From the NCBI GenBank assembly GCA_963837265.1, contig CAWIMQ010000004.1, positions 248,001 through 312,000 on the forward strand: a stretch of 64,000 bases of DNA, in the 5' to 3' direction. Under the pieces are notes generated by a model that saw nothing but the letters and a program-made list of their open reading frames with translations, was not told where the DNA came from and ran no database searches. Origin of the DNA: DATBLE01 sp963837265 (lineage in GTDB: Bacteria > Actinomycetota > Thermoleophilia > Gaiellales > Gaiellaceae). Positions 1-8,280 of the stretch are shown in pieces. Every line of letters begins with the position of its first letter. The first letter of the stretch is position 1. The position numbers and the translations under genes are program-made.

Positions 1-4
1 GCGC

Positions 5-2377
5 TCACGGCACCCCGACCTTCGCGAGCCGGTCGACGATCGGGAGCGTCAGGACGAAGGTCGTCGCCTGGTCCGGCCCGTTCTCGCCCCAGATCTTCCC
101 GCCGTGCGCGTCGACGATGCCGCGGCAGATCGCCAGGCCGAGGCCGGCGCCGCGGAGCCCCCGCTGCTTCGCGTTGTGCCCCCGGTAGAACGGCTCGAAG
201 ATCTGCTCGAGCTCGGATGCCGGCAGGCCGTCCCCGCGGTCGGTGACGCTCAGCACGGCGTACCCGTCCTCGGCGAGGAGACCGACCTCGACCGGCGATT
301 CGGGGTCGGAGTAGCGCGCGGCGTTCTCGAGCAGGTTGTCGAGGACCTGCTCGATCCTGAGCGCGTCCGCGAGGACTGTGACGTCCTCGTCCGGCAGGCC
401 GAGCGTGAGGGTGTGCCCGCTCGCCTCGAGCGACGGCCGCGCCTTGTCGACCGCGTGCTCGAGCAGCGCGCCCAGGGCGACCGGGACGCGCTCGATCGGC
501 AGCCGCCCTGCCTGGAGCCGGCTCACGTCGAGCAGCTCGCCGATCATATGCTCGAGCTTCTCCGTCTCCTCGTCGATGATCTCGAGGAAGTGGCGCCGGG
601 TCGCCGGCTCGATCGGCGTGTCCTCGCGCAGGAGGGTCGTCGCGTAGCTCTTGATGAACCCGAGCGGCGTCCGGAGCTCGTGCGAGACCGCGGAGATGAG
701 CTCGTTGCGCATCCGCTGCACCTCGTGCTGCGCCTCGAGCCGCCGGAGCTCGGCGGCGAGACTCATGTTCTCGACCGCCACCGCGATCTGGTCGCAGATC
801 GCCGTCAGGATCGGGCGTGCCTCCCGCGTCGGGAGCGGGCCGTGCCGGTGGCCGACGGCGAGGGCTCCCAGGCCGCCGCTCGGTCCCCGGAGCGGGAGCA
901 GCACGAGCGCCTCGGCCGAGACCGCACAGCCGGGATGGAATCGAAGGCGCGCACGCGAGTCGAGGTAGAGCGCCTTGCCGGCCGTCGCCTCGATGCACCC
1001 TTCGCAGGGGAAGTCGCTCCACGTTCCGCGCGCGACGATCTCGGTCGGGTGGCCGTCGCCGCCGTCGAGCAGTCGTACCGCCGCGGCGTCCATCCCCGTC
1101 TGCTCGAGCACCACGTCCAGGCAGCGCCCCAGCATCGTCTCGAGCTCGTGGGTCTCGTTCGCGGCTGCCAGGACGGCGCTGACCGCGGCCAGCTGGCGGT
1201 TCCGGGCGTTCAGCTCTGCGGTGCGGTCCGCGACCTTGAGCTCGAGCTCCTCCCCCCAGCGCCGGACCGTCTCGAGGGACTCCTTGAGCTGCGCGCGCAT
1301 CGTCTCGAGGCTCTCCGCGAGCACGCCGATCTCGCCGCCCTCCGACACGCTCACCGTCCGCTCGAGGTCGCCCGACGCCATCTGCTCGGCGGCGCTCGTC
1401 AGGTCCCGGACCGGCCGGACGAGCAGGCGGGCACCGAGGAGCGTGAGGAGCCAGAGCGCGGCGAGCGAGCCTCCGCCGGCAAGCATCAGCGTCTTCCGGA
1501 GGTGCCGCGCAGGTGCGTAGGTCTCGCTGTCGGTCCCGCCGAGCGCCACCCCCCACGGTGCGTTCCCCAGGCGGACGAACGCCATCGCGTGCCGCTCGAG
1601 CTTCAACTCGGCCGGCTCGCGACGGCCGGCGGTGACCGGGACGTTCGCGATCCCGGGCCGGTCGGCCTTCAGCATCTCGCGGTAGAAGGCGAGATGCTCG
1701 CCGGGGACGAGGACCGCGCCCGCCTCGGTGGAGGCGAGCGCGATCCCGTTCGGGCCGACCAGCTCGGCGTGGCCGGTGGTTCCGAGACGCCGTGCGGCGT
1801 CGAGCCGCTCCGTCACGTCGGGCCCGGCCAGGTCGAGCGTGCCGACGAGGGCACCGTGGCCGCGGACGGGGACCGCCAGGGCGACGACCGGCCTGCGGCG
1901 CGGGTCCCGGAACGGCGCCGAGATCGTCCGGCGCCCGTTCGCGAGCACCCGCGTGACGTAGGGCTTGCCCGCGAGCACGGTCCCCACCGGCGGCGCACTC
2001 GGCCCGAGCGAGCCGACGACCCTGCCGCTTCGGTCGAGCAGGAAGAGCAACGTGAACGCCCCGCCGCTCGCGTGGTAGATCTCGGCGAGCAGGCGGCGGC
2101 GCACGGCCCGCGACGACGGGCGCGCGTCGAACGCGGTCAAGTCCGCGAACCGGTGCTGCAGCAGCCCGTCGAAGTCCTCGGCCAGCTCCCCGGTGATCGC
2201 GAGCCGCTCGTGCAGGATCCGGTTCGTGCTCGCGTCGACCGCGCGGATTCCCAGCACGCTGAAGCCGGCGAAGAGGACGATGAAGCCGACCGTGACCCCG
2301 ATCGCCAGCCGCGGCCAGAGCGTGAGCCGCCGCCAGAAGGCGCGCGCGTCGCGGAGGCGGGTACGGTTCACGGACAC
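5..2377 (-). CDS. membrane sensor histidine kinase (Cache-HAMP-GAF-HisKA-HATPase)
   Basis: Sensor kinase of a two-component pair with the divergent regulator at 2410. Numbering from the longest reading (TTG at 2410, 801 aa): membrane helix about 32-56, extracytoplasmic Cache-like region 57-305, second helix 308-331, HAMP 332-385, coiled coil 386-405, GAF 407-555, phospho-acceptor His577 in SHELRTPLG, N-box NLLENAARY about 692-700, and ATP-lid glycines DRGDGLP and GAGLGLA at 724-760. All catalytic boxes are present. The start is uncertain: TTG at 2410 would share a base with the regulator's ATG, so I prefer GTG at 2377 (another GTG lies at 2371). No clear ribosome site is visible for any of them. 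The sensed signal cannot be told from sequence. Confidence 0.9.
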   Translation of the reverse strand: MSVNRTRLRDARAFWRRLTLWPRLAIGVTVGFIVLFAGFSVLGIRAVDASTNRILHERLAITGELAEDFDGLLQHRFADLTAFDARPSSRAVRRRLLAEIYHASGGAFTLLFLLDRSGRVVGSLGPSAPPVGTVLAGKPYVTRVLANGRRTISAPFRDPRRRPVVALAVPVRGHGALVGTLDLAGPDVTERLDAARRLGTTGHAELVGPNGIALASTEAGAVLVPGEHLAFYREMLKADRPGIANVPVTAGRREPAELKLERHAMAFVRLGNAPWGVALGGTDSETYAPARHLRKTLMLAGGGSLAALWLLTLLGARLLVRPVRDLTSAAEQMASGDLERTVSVSEGGEIGVLAESLETMRAQLKESLETVRRWGEELELKVADRTAELNARNRQLAAVSAVLAAANETHELETMLGRCLDVVLEQTGMDAAAVRLLDGGDGHPTEIVARGTWSDFPCEGCIEATAGKALYLDSRARLRFHPGCAVSAEALVLLPLRGPSGGLGALAVGHRHGPLPTREARPILTAICDQIAVAVENMSLAAELRRLEAQHEVQRMRNELISAVSHELRTPLGFIKSYATTLLREDTPIEPATRRHFLEIIDEETEKLEHMIGELLDVSRLQAGRLPIERVPVALGALLEHAVDKARPSLEASGHTLTLGLPDEDVTVLADALRIEQVLDNLLENAARYSDPESPVEVGLLAEDGYAVLSVTDRGDGLPASELEQIFEPFYRGHNAKQRGLRGAGLGLAICRGIVDAHGGKIWGENGPDQATTFVLTLPIVDRLAKVGVP

Positions 2378-2409
2378 AGTGTCGCGCGAGAGGGTCGGAG
2401 CCGCTACCA

Positions 2410-3111
2410 ATGGCCGGTGAGCGCGTTCTCGCAGTCGACGACGAGCCTCGCTACCTGGAGATCATCCGCTTCAACCTCGAGGCCGCCGGCTACCGCGTGG
2501 CGTGCGCGGCGAGCGGCGAGGAGGCGCTGGAGCTCTTCGCCGAAGACGACGCCGACCTGATCGTGCTCGACGTGATGCTGCCGGGGATCGACGGCTTCGA
2601 GGTCTGCCGGCAGGTTCGCGAGCGCTCGAGCTGCCCGATCATCATGCTGACCGCCCGGGGCGCCGAGGAGGACAAGGTCAGGGGCCTCCGTCTGGGCGCC
2701 GACGACTACGTCACCAAGCCGTTCTCGGCCCAGGAGCTGCTCGCCCGCGTCGAGGCGGTGCTCCGCCGGGCGCGCCCGCCCGAGGACGAGCGGCAGCCGG
2801 CGACGATCTCGATCGGCGACCTCAGCATCCACCCGCAGCGCAAGCAGGTGACCGTGGGCGATCAGGAGGTGCGGCTCTCGCCGACCGAGTATCGCCTCCT
2901 CTGGTGCCTGGCGACGAACGCGGGCACCGTGCTCGCCCGCGACGAGCTGCTCACGCAGGTGTGGGGAAGGGCCTACACGGGCGAGGACGAGATCCTGCGC
3001 GTGACCCTCTTCCGCCTGCGGCAGAAGCTCGCGGACGACCCGAGCGCGCCGCGGTACATCGTCACCCGGCCGGGCCTCGGCTACATGCTCGCGGCGCCCG
3101 ACCAGCCGTAA
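2410..3111 (+). CDS. OmpR/PhoB-family response regulator
   Basis: DNA-binding response regulator of 233 aa, presumably phosphorylated by the divergent kinase. The receiver domain (1-120) has the acidic pair Asp10/Asp11, phospho-acceptor Asp54 in VLDVMLPG, Thr81 and Lys103 in the KPF turn. The C-terminal winged helix (about 133-230) has the OmpR-type ending with YIVTRPGLGYM. GGAG at 2397-2400 stands 9 bases before the ATG and fixes the start. Directly after the gene, beginning inside its last codon, lie four 11-bp direct repeats (3106-3149) that look like its own binding site, so the next gene is its most obvious target. Family assignment is certain; target assignment is inference. Confidence 0.93.
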   Translation: MAGERVLAVDDEPRYLEIIRFNLEAAGYRVACAASGEEALELFAEDDADLIVLDVMLPGIDGFEVCRQVRERSSCPIIMLTARGAEEDKVRGLRLGADDYVTKPFSAQELLARVEAVLRRARPPEDERQPATISIGDLSIHPQRKQVTVGDQEVRLSPTEYRLLWCLATNAGTVLARDELLTQVWGRAYTGEDEILRVTLFRLRQKLADDPSAPRYIVTRPGLGYMLAAPDQP

Positions 3112-3149
3112 CGGACCTGTGACGACCCTGTAATGGCGCCGTAACGGCC
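3106..3149 (+). promoter_or_regulatory. four tandem 11-bp direct repeats, PHO-box-like operator
   Basis: Four consecutive 11-bp units occupy 3106-3116, 3117-3127, 3128-3138 and 3139-3149 with no gaps. Positions 1, 3, 4, 6 and 8 are identical in all four; the shared core reads CYGTRAYGR. OmpR/PhoB-type regulators bind head-to-tail sites at 11-bp spacing (for example the CTGTCAT pho box), and such a regulator is encoded immediately upstream. The first unit includes the regulator's stop codon. The secreted-protein gene at 3224 begins 75 bases downstream. Binding by this particular regulator is inference. Confidence 0.7.
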
Positions 3150-3223
3150 GTTCCGCTGATCCTTGACGCGAACGAGCGAGAAACCGGCATCTGCCCTCAG
3201 CGGGCCGTCACCAAGGAGTCGAA

Positions 3224-3580
3224 ATGAGCAAGCGCGTCGCAATCTCGATCCTCGCCACCGTGGTAGCCGCCACCATGCTCGCCTCGGGCGTGGGGCTGGC
3301 GTCGGCCGCCGGGGCGAAGCCGCGGGTCGTCCCGATCGTCATGCGCGATCCCGGCTGTCACTGGTTCCAGGCGGGCGGGAAGTACAAGCTCCGCCTCGCC
3401 GTCAACGGCAAGACCACCTTCCGCAACCTCGACGAGGCCGCCCTGATCTTCAAGGGCAAGAACTTCGTCCGCCAGGTCCCGGTCGGCAAGAGCCTCACCA
3501 TCGCGAAGCGCGGCGTCTACCACATCACCATGGTCGATCAGGCTCCCGACGACAACCACCTCGTGCTGATCGTCAAGTAA
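3224..3580 (+). CDS. small secreted protein of unknown function
   Basis: A 118-aa protein with a clear Sec signal peptide: basic start MSKRVAIS, hydrophobic stretch to about residue 25, and small residues (ASAAGA) at a likely cleavage site near 29. The mature part is about 90 residues, rich in beta-forming stretches, with one Cys in DPGCHWF and a histidine near the C-terminus (DDNHLVL). It could be a small beta-sandwich or cupredoxin-like domain, but a full copper-ligand set is not visible, so I do not assign a function. AAGGAG at 3212-3217 with good spacing supports the ATG. It sits downstream of the four-repeat operator and so is the likely first target of the neighbouring two-component system. 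Confidence 0.85.
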   Translation: MSKRVAISILATVVAATMLASGVGLASAAGAKPRVVPIVMRDPGCHWFQAGGKYKLRLAVNGKTTFRNLDEAALIFKGKNFVRQVPVGKSLTIAKRGVYHITMVDQAPDDNHLVLIVK

Positions 3581-3604
3581 GGCAGCTCGACTCGGAGACG
3601 GCGG

Positions 3605-3622
3605 GAGGCGCTGCGGCGCCTC
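3605..3622 (+). terminator. possible terminator hairpin
   Basis: GAGGCGC, loop TGCG, GCGCCTC: a perfect 7-bp stem 25 bases after the secreted-protein stop codon. There is no long T tract, so termination is inferred from position. Confidence 0.4.
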
Positions 3623-3679
3623 TTGCCGTTCCGGGCCGCGGCCATGCTCTTCGGGGGACAGCCCCCGGGGCTCCCGAGC

Positions 3680-3862
3680 TGCGCCGTGTGCGGGTACGAA
3701 GCCGGCGGCTCCTTCACGTTCTGCCCGAGTGCCGCGCACCCGCGGACGTGCCGGCGCGCGAGCGGCGGAAGGTCGTGACCGCTCTGTTCTGCGACGTCGC
3801 CGACTCACGGCGCTCGGGGAGTCGCTCGACGCCGAGGCGTTACGCGCTGGCGCCCGCGGGCC
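3680..3862 (+). pseudogene. decayed N-terminus of a class III cyclase/ATPase regulator
   Basis: Three successive reading frames carry, in order, the N-terminal landmarks of zinc-ribbon adenylate-cyclase/ATPase regulators: CAVCGYEAGGSFTFCP (from 3680), then ERRKVVTALFCDVADS (about 3750-3806), then TALGESLDAEALRA (about 3806-3850). The last join is explained by loss of one base between GAC TC and ACG. The intact relative at 41253 has the same order (CPACGKENPDGFAFCGFC, then ERKVVSVLFCDLVGF). The rest of the gene (catalytic second half, ATPase, TPR region) is absent. It is a relic, not a coding gene. Confidence 0.72.
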
Positions 3863-4031
3863 GCACTCCCCGGCCGGAGCTCGACCGGCCGACCGAGCTC
3901 GCGGTGCCTCTGTAGGTTGCTCGCGTCCGACGATCGCCGGACGGCGACAAACGCTCGGGTCTGCTATCCCTTCCAGATCACGTGCGACGGCGGAGACGAC
4001 TGGCCCTTCCGGCGCGGAACGGGCCGACGCG

Positions 4032-4511
4032 ATGAGGCGATGCCTCCCCCTCGCGGCGGCCCTGGCGGTGCTCGCCGGGCTCGCCGGCGCCGGGTCGGCG
4101 AGGCCGGCATCGGCGCCGGCAGCTTGCCGCCCGACGCTCTCCCAGGGCGGCGGGCCCTTCGAGACGAGCGCCGCTCCGGCGCCCAGGCGCGCCCGGATCG
4201 GGCGAGGTCATGTCCTCACCGGCCGCATCCTCCGCGCCCCGGACTGCGCGCCCGTCCGCGGCGCGCTGGTCGAGTTCTGGCAGGAGAGCCCGAACGGACG
4301 GTACGACCGGCGCGGACGCGCGAGCGTCGTCACCGGCCGGACCGGCGCGTTCAGGTTCCAGGGGCCCGTTCCGCCGGGCGCGCTCGGCCTGCCGCCCCAC
4401 ATCCACATCCACGTGAGCGCGGCCGGCTACGAGGACTTCGTGACCACCTACCGGCTCGCCCGCGGCGAGCGCCAGGGACGGATCACGATCGTCCTCGTAT
4501 CCTCGCTCTAG
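4032..4511 (+). CDS. secreted intradiol ring-cleavage dioxygenase-like protein
   Basis: A 159-aa protein with a signal peptide (MRRCLPLAAALAVLAGL, cut near residue 25) and an intradiol-dioxygenase/transthyretin-like fold: GPFETS, then GHVLTGRIL, VRGALVEFWQ, GRYDRRGR and PPHIHIHV. In the family the non-haem iron is held by two Tyr and two His. The HIHIH pair and the first Tyr (GRYD) are present, but the second Tyr, normally a few residues before the HIH motif, is replaced in VPPGALGLPP. It may therefore be catalytically altered or inactive. The ATG at 4032 is chosen because it directly opens the signal peptide; the longer open frame upstream crosses the cyclase relic. Family confident, activity doubtful. 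Confidence 0.8.
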   Translation: MRRCLPLAAALAVLAGLAGAGSARPASAPAACRPTLSQGGGPFETSAAPAPRRARIGRGHVLTGRILRAPDCAPVRGALVEFWQESPNGRYDRRGRASVVTGRTGAFRFQGPVPPGALGLPPHIHIHVSAAGYEDFVTTYRLARGERQGRITIVLVSSL

Positions 4512-4640
4512 ATCCAGACACCTCGAGCGAGTGCCTCCCGCCCGCAGGCAGCCGGCCGGGGCTCGCGACGGGCCGGCGCCCGGCCCGTTATGCTCGGGCT
4601 CCGGCGGATTCGGCGCCGGCGGCGTCCGAGAGGAGGAGCT

Positions 4641-5096
4641 GTGAGGAGCGTGATCCTGACGGTCAACGGCGTCCTCCACGAGTTGGAGCTCGAGCCGCGC
4701 GAGCTGCTCGTGTACGTGCTCCGCGAGCGGCTCGGGCTGACCGGGACGACCGTCGGCTGCGACACCTCGTCGTGCGGCTCCTGCACGGTGCTGCTCGACG
4801 GCGAGTCGGTGAAGTCGTGCACCGTGCTGGGCGTGCAGGCCGACGGGCACGAGCTGACGACGATCGAGGGGCTGGCGGAGAACGGCGCGCTGCACCCGTT
4901 GCAGGAGGCGTTCCACGTCCATCACGCCCTCCAGTGCGGCTACTGCACCTCCGGGATGATCCTCGCCGCGGTGAGCCTGCTGGCGGAGAATCCGCACCCC
5001 GACGCGGCCGAGATCCGGCATGCGCTCGAGGGGAACATCTGCCGCTGCACCGGCTACCAGAACATCGTCGACGCGATCGAGGCGGTGGCCCGATGA
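4641..5096 (+). CDS. coxS: molybdenum hydroxylase [2Fe-2S] small subunit (CoxS-like)
   Basis: Iron-sulfur subunit (151 aa) of a xanthine dehydrogenase/CO dehydrogenase-type enzyme; it passes electrons from the Mo site to FAD. The plant-type cluster motif is CDTSSCGSCTVLLDG with a fourth Cys in KSCTVLG (about residues 40-65), and the second cluster is CGYCTSGM plus CRCTGYQNI (about 100-140). The GTG at 4641 is preferred because AGGAGGAG lies at 4631-4638; the open frame extends further upstream without such support. It opens a three-gene operon in the order small-large-medium and overlaps the next gene by ATGA. Gene order and the large-subunit signature fit the form II group, whose substrate is often not CO. 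Confidence 0.92.
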   Translation: MRSVILTVNGVLHELELEPRELLVYVLRERLGLTGTTVGCDTSSCGSCTVLLDGESVKSCTVLGVQADGHELTTIEGLAENGALHPLQEAFHVHHALQCGYCTSGMILAAVSLLAENPHPDAAEIRHALEGNICRCTGYQNIVDAIEAVAR

Positions 5097-7453
5097 GCGC
5101 GCAGACGCAGGTCGAGACCGGCGCCGTGATCGGCGTCGGGGTCGAGCGCAAGGAGGACCTGAAGCTCCTCAGCGGCCAGGCGCAATGGGTCGACAACATG
5201 CGGCTGCCCGGCATGGTCTACCTCGCGGTCGTGCGCAGCCCGTATGCACACGCGCGCATCCGCAGCGTCGACGTCGCACCTGCACTGGCGCACGCCGACG
5301 TGGTCGCCGCCTGGACGGGCGACGACCTCGCGGAGGAGTGGAACGGCGGCCTGCCCTGCGCCTGGCTGCCGACCGAGGACACGAAGGCGCCGCTGCACCT
5401 GCCGCTCGCGACGGACAAGGCACGCTACGTCGGCGACGGGATCGCCGTCGTCGTCGCGACCGGCCGCGCCGCCGCCGAGGACGCGGCGGAGCTGGTCGAG
5501 GTCGACTACGAGCCGCTGCCGGCGGTGACCGACCCCGAGGCGGCGCTCGCCGACGGGGCGCCGCTCGTCCATGACGACCTCGAGACGAACCGCTGCTACA
5601 CGTGGACGCTCGAGAGCGAGGGCGGCGTCGAGCAGCTGTTCGCCGACGCAGCCGTCGTGGTCGAGGAGCGCTATCGCCAGAACCGGCTGATTCCGAACGC
5701 GATCGAGCCGCGCGCGGTCGTCGTCAATACGATCCCGGCGGCCGGCGAGTTCACGATGTGGTCGACGACGCAGGTGCCACACATCGCGCGCGTCCTGCTG
5801 AGCGGGCTCGTGGGCATCCCGGAGGCGAAGCTGCGCGTCGTCGCTCCCGACGTCGGCGGCGGCTTCGGCTCGAAGCTCAACGTGTACGCGGAGGAGGCGC
5901 TCGCGCTCGCGATCGCGCGCCGGCTGGGCAGGCCCGTGAAGTGGACGGAGACGCGCACCGAGGGCTACACGTCGACGATCCACGGCCGGGACGTCTGGCA
6001 GGAGATCGAGCTCGCGGCGACTGCGGAGGGGAAGATCACCGCCGTGCGCGTGCGGCTCGTCGCCGCGATGGGCGCGTACCTGCAGCTCGTGACGACCGGC
6101 GTCCCGCTGCTCGGCGCCTGGCTGTACGGCGGCGCGTACGACGTCCAGGGCTACAGCCTCGAGTGCACCGGAGCGTTCACGCACACGACGCCGACCGATG
6201 CGTATCGCGGAGCCGGCCGTCCGGAGGCGACGTACGCGATCGAGCGCGCCGTCGACGCGCTCGCCCGTGCCGTCGGCAGGGACCCGGTGGACGTCCGGCG
6301 GCTGAACTTCATCCGCGAGTTCCCGGCGACGATCGCGTCGGGGCTGACGATCGACTCGGGCGACTACGACGCCCTGCTCGACAAGGCGCTCGAGAACGCC
6401 GGCTACGAGGCCCTCCGCGCCGAGCAGGCAGAGCGGCGCGCGGGCGGCGACCCGAAGCGCCTCGGGATCGGCTTCTCGACGTATGTCGAGATGTGCGGGC
6501 TCGCCCCGTCGAAGATCCTCGGCGCGATCCGCTACGGAGCCGGCGGCTGGGACGCGGCGACGATCCGCTGCCTGCCGACCGGCACCGTCCAGGTGCTGAT
6601 CGGCACCTCGCCGCACGGCCAGGGCCACGAGACGACGATGGCGCAGATCGTCGCCGACCGGCTCGGCTACGAGCTGGACGAGATCGAGGTGCTGCACGGC
6701 GACACGGCGGTCGTCCCGCTCGGGATGGACACGTACGGAAGCCGCAGCCTCGCCGTCGGCGGCGTCGCCGTCTACTTCGCGGCCGAGCGGATCGCCGAGA
6801 AGGCGAAGCGCATCGCGGCGGGCCGGCTCGGCGTCGACGTCGCGCAGGTCACGCACACCCGCGGGACGTTCGCCGCCGGCGACGGGTCGGTGACGCTGAA
6901 GGAGATCGCGCTCTCCGCGTGGACGGCGCACGACCTGCCGGACGACGTCGAACCGGGGCTCGAGGCGAGCTTCGTCTACGACCCGCCGAACTTCTCCTGG
7001 CCCGCGGGGGCGCACGTCGCCGTCGTCGAGGTCGACACGGAGACCGGTCTCGTCGAGCTGCGGCGCTACGTCGCCGTCGACGACGTCGGCACGGTGATCA
7101 ATCCGACGGTCGTGGACGGCCAGGTGCACGGCGGGATCGCGCAGGGCGTGGCGCAGGCGCTCTACGAGGAGGCGCTCTACGACGAGGACGGCAATCTGCT
7201 CACCTCGTCGATGACGACCTACCTCGTCCCGTCCGCGGCGGAGCTCCCCGCGTGGGAGACGGACCGTGTCGAGGTGCCGAGCCCGACGAATCCGCTGGGC
7301 GTGAAGGGCGTCGGGGAGACGGGCGCGATCGCCTCGCCGGCCGCCGTGATGAACGCGGTCGTCGACGCGCTCGCCGGGGACGGCGTGACGCAGATCGAGA
7401 TGCCGGCCACGGCCGAGAAGGTCTGGCGGGCGCTGGCGGAGGCGCGGGGATGA
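5093..7453 (+). CDS. coxL: molybdenum hydroxylase large subunit, form II CoxL-like
   Basis: Molybdopterin-binding catalytic subunit, 786 aa, usual family length. Seen: N-terminal RKEDLKLLSGQAQWVDN, Mo-cofactor motif DVGGGFGSK near residue 257, GQGHETTMAQI near 505, and the C-terminal GVGETGAI with the catalytic Glu near 742. The active-site loop reads AYRGAGR (about 368-374), the signature used for form II CoxL proteins, not the AYxCSFR of true form I CO dehydrogenases. Substrate is therefore open: low CO activity has been claimed for some form II enzymes, but purines or aldehydes are equally possible. It starts with ATG overlapping the small-subunit stop (ATGA) and ends overlapping the FAD-subunit start in the same way. 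Confidence 0.93.
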   Translation: MSAQTQVETGAVIGVGVERKEDLKLLSGQAQWVDNMRLPGMVYLAVVRSPYAHARIRSVDVAPALAHADVVAAWTGDDLAEEWNGGLPCAWLPTEDTKAPLHLPLATDKARYVGDGIAVVVATGRAAAEDAAELVEVDYEPLPAVTDPEAALADGAPLVHDDLETNRCYTWTLESEGGVEQLFADAAVVVEERYRQNRLIPNAIEPRAVVVNTIPAAGEFTMWSTTQVPHIARVLLSGLVGIPEAKLRVVAPDVGGGFGSKLNVYAEEALALAIARRLGRPVKWTETRTEGYTSTIHGRDVWQEIELAATAEGKITAVRVRLVAAMGAYLQLVTTGVPLLGAWLYGGAYDVQGYSLECTGAFTHTTPTDAYRGAGRPEATYAIERAVDALARAVGRDPVDVRRLNFIREFPATIASGLTIDSGDYDALLDKALENAGYEALRAEQAERRAGGDPKRLGIGFSTYVEMCGLAPSKILGAIRYGAGGWDAATIRCLPTGTVQVLIGTSPHGQGHETTMAQIVADRLGYELDEIEVLHGDTAVVPLGMDTYGSRSLAVGGVAVYFAAERIAEKAKRIAAGRLGVDVAQVTHTRGTFAAGDGSVTLKEIALSAWTAHDLPDDVEPGLEASFVYDPPNFSWPAGAHVAVVEVDTETGLVELRRYVAVDDVGTVINPTVVDGQVHGGIAQGVAQALYEEALYDEDGNLLTSSMTTYLVPSAAELPAWETDRVEVPSPTNPLGVKGVGETGAIASPAAVMNAVVDALAGDGVTQIEMPATAEKVWRALAEARG

Positions 7454-8280
7454 TCCCCGCCCCCTTCTACTACGAGGTCGCCGACTCGGTCGGGGACGCG
7501 CTCTCCCTGCTCGGCGACCGCGAGGACGCGAAGCTGCTCGCCGGCGGGCACTCGCTGCTGCCGCTGCTGCGACTGCGCATCGCGCGTCCGGCGCTGCTCG
7601 TCGACATCGGCAGGCTCGAGGAGCTCTCGTACGTCCGCGACGCGGGCGCATCGGTCGCGATCGGCGCCCTCACCCGCCACCACGACGTCCACCACGCTCC
7701 GCTCCTCCGGGAGCACAACCCGCTCCTCGCCACCGTCGCCGGGATGATCGGCGACCCGCAGGTGCGGCACCGCGGCACGATCGGCGGCTCGATCGCGCAC
7801 GGCGACCCTGCCTCCGACCTGCCGGGCGTTCTCCTCGCCCTGGACGCCGAGATCGACGTCGCCGGAGCCGGCGGCGTGCGCACGGTCGCGGCCGCCGACT
7901 TCTTCCAGGGCGTGTTCACGACCGCGGCGGGCCCGCAGGAGATGGTGACCGAGATCCGCGTGCCGAAGCTGACCGGCGACCACGGCTGGAGCTACCTCAA
8001 GTTCCGGCGGCGCGCGCAGGACTGGGCGACGGTCGGAGTCGCGCTCGTCGCGAAGCGCGCGAACGGCGGCGTCGAGTCGGCTGCGGTCGGGCTCGTGAAC
8101 ATGGGCGCGACGCCGCTGCGGGCTCACGCGGCGGAGGAGGCCCTCGTCGCAGGGGCCGATCCCGGCGCGGTCGCCGCCGAAGGGACGGATCCGCCGAGCG
8201 ACACGCAGGCGAGCGCCGAGTACCGGCGCCATCTCGCCGGCGTGCTCGTGCGCCGCGCGGCCGCGGAGGCGACGGGCTAG
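7450..8280 (+). CDS. coxM: molybdenum hydroxylase FAD-binding medium subunit (CoxM-like)
   Basis: FAD subunit of 276 aa that takes electrons from the iron-sulfur subunit. The two FAD motifs of the family are present: LLAGGHSLLPLLRLR (about 30-44) and TIGGSIAHGDPASDLP (about 111-126), followed by the CO-dehydrogenase flavoprotein C-terminal domain. Start ATG overlaps the large-subunit stop by four bases, so the operon is translationally coupled throughout. Its TAG lies in a CTAG shared with the stop of the convergent peptidase gene, leaving no intergenic space. Confidence 0.92.
   Translation: MIPAPFYYEVADSVGDALSLLGDREDAKLLAGGHSLLPLLRLRIARPALLVDIGRLEELSYVRDAGASVAIGALTRHHDVHHAPLLREHNPLLATVAGMIGDPQVRHRGTIGGSIAHGDPASDLPGVLLALDAEIDVAGAGGVRTVAAADFFQGVFTTAAGPQEMVTEIRVPKLTGDHGWSYLKFRRRAQDWATVGVALVAKRANGGVESAAVGLVNMGATPLRAHAAEEALVAGADPGAVAAEGTDPPSDTQASAEYRRHLAGVLVRRAAAEATG

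Noticed and set aside
104..2560. Long plus-strand frame of 818 codons opposite the kinase
   Set aside because: Arg/Glu/Asp-rich shadow of a GC-rich gene; the minus-strand product has all kinase motifs.
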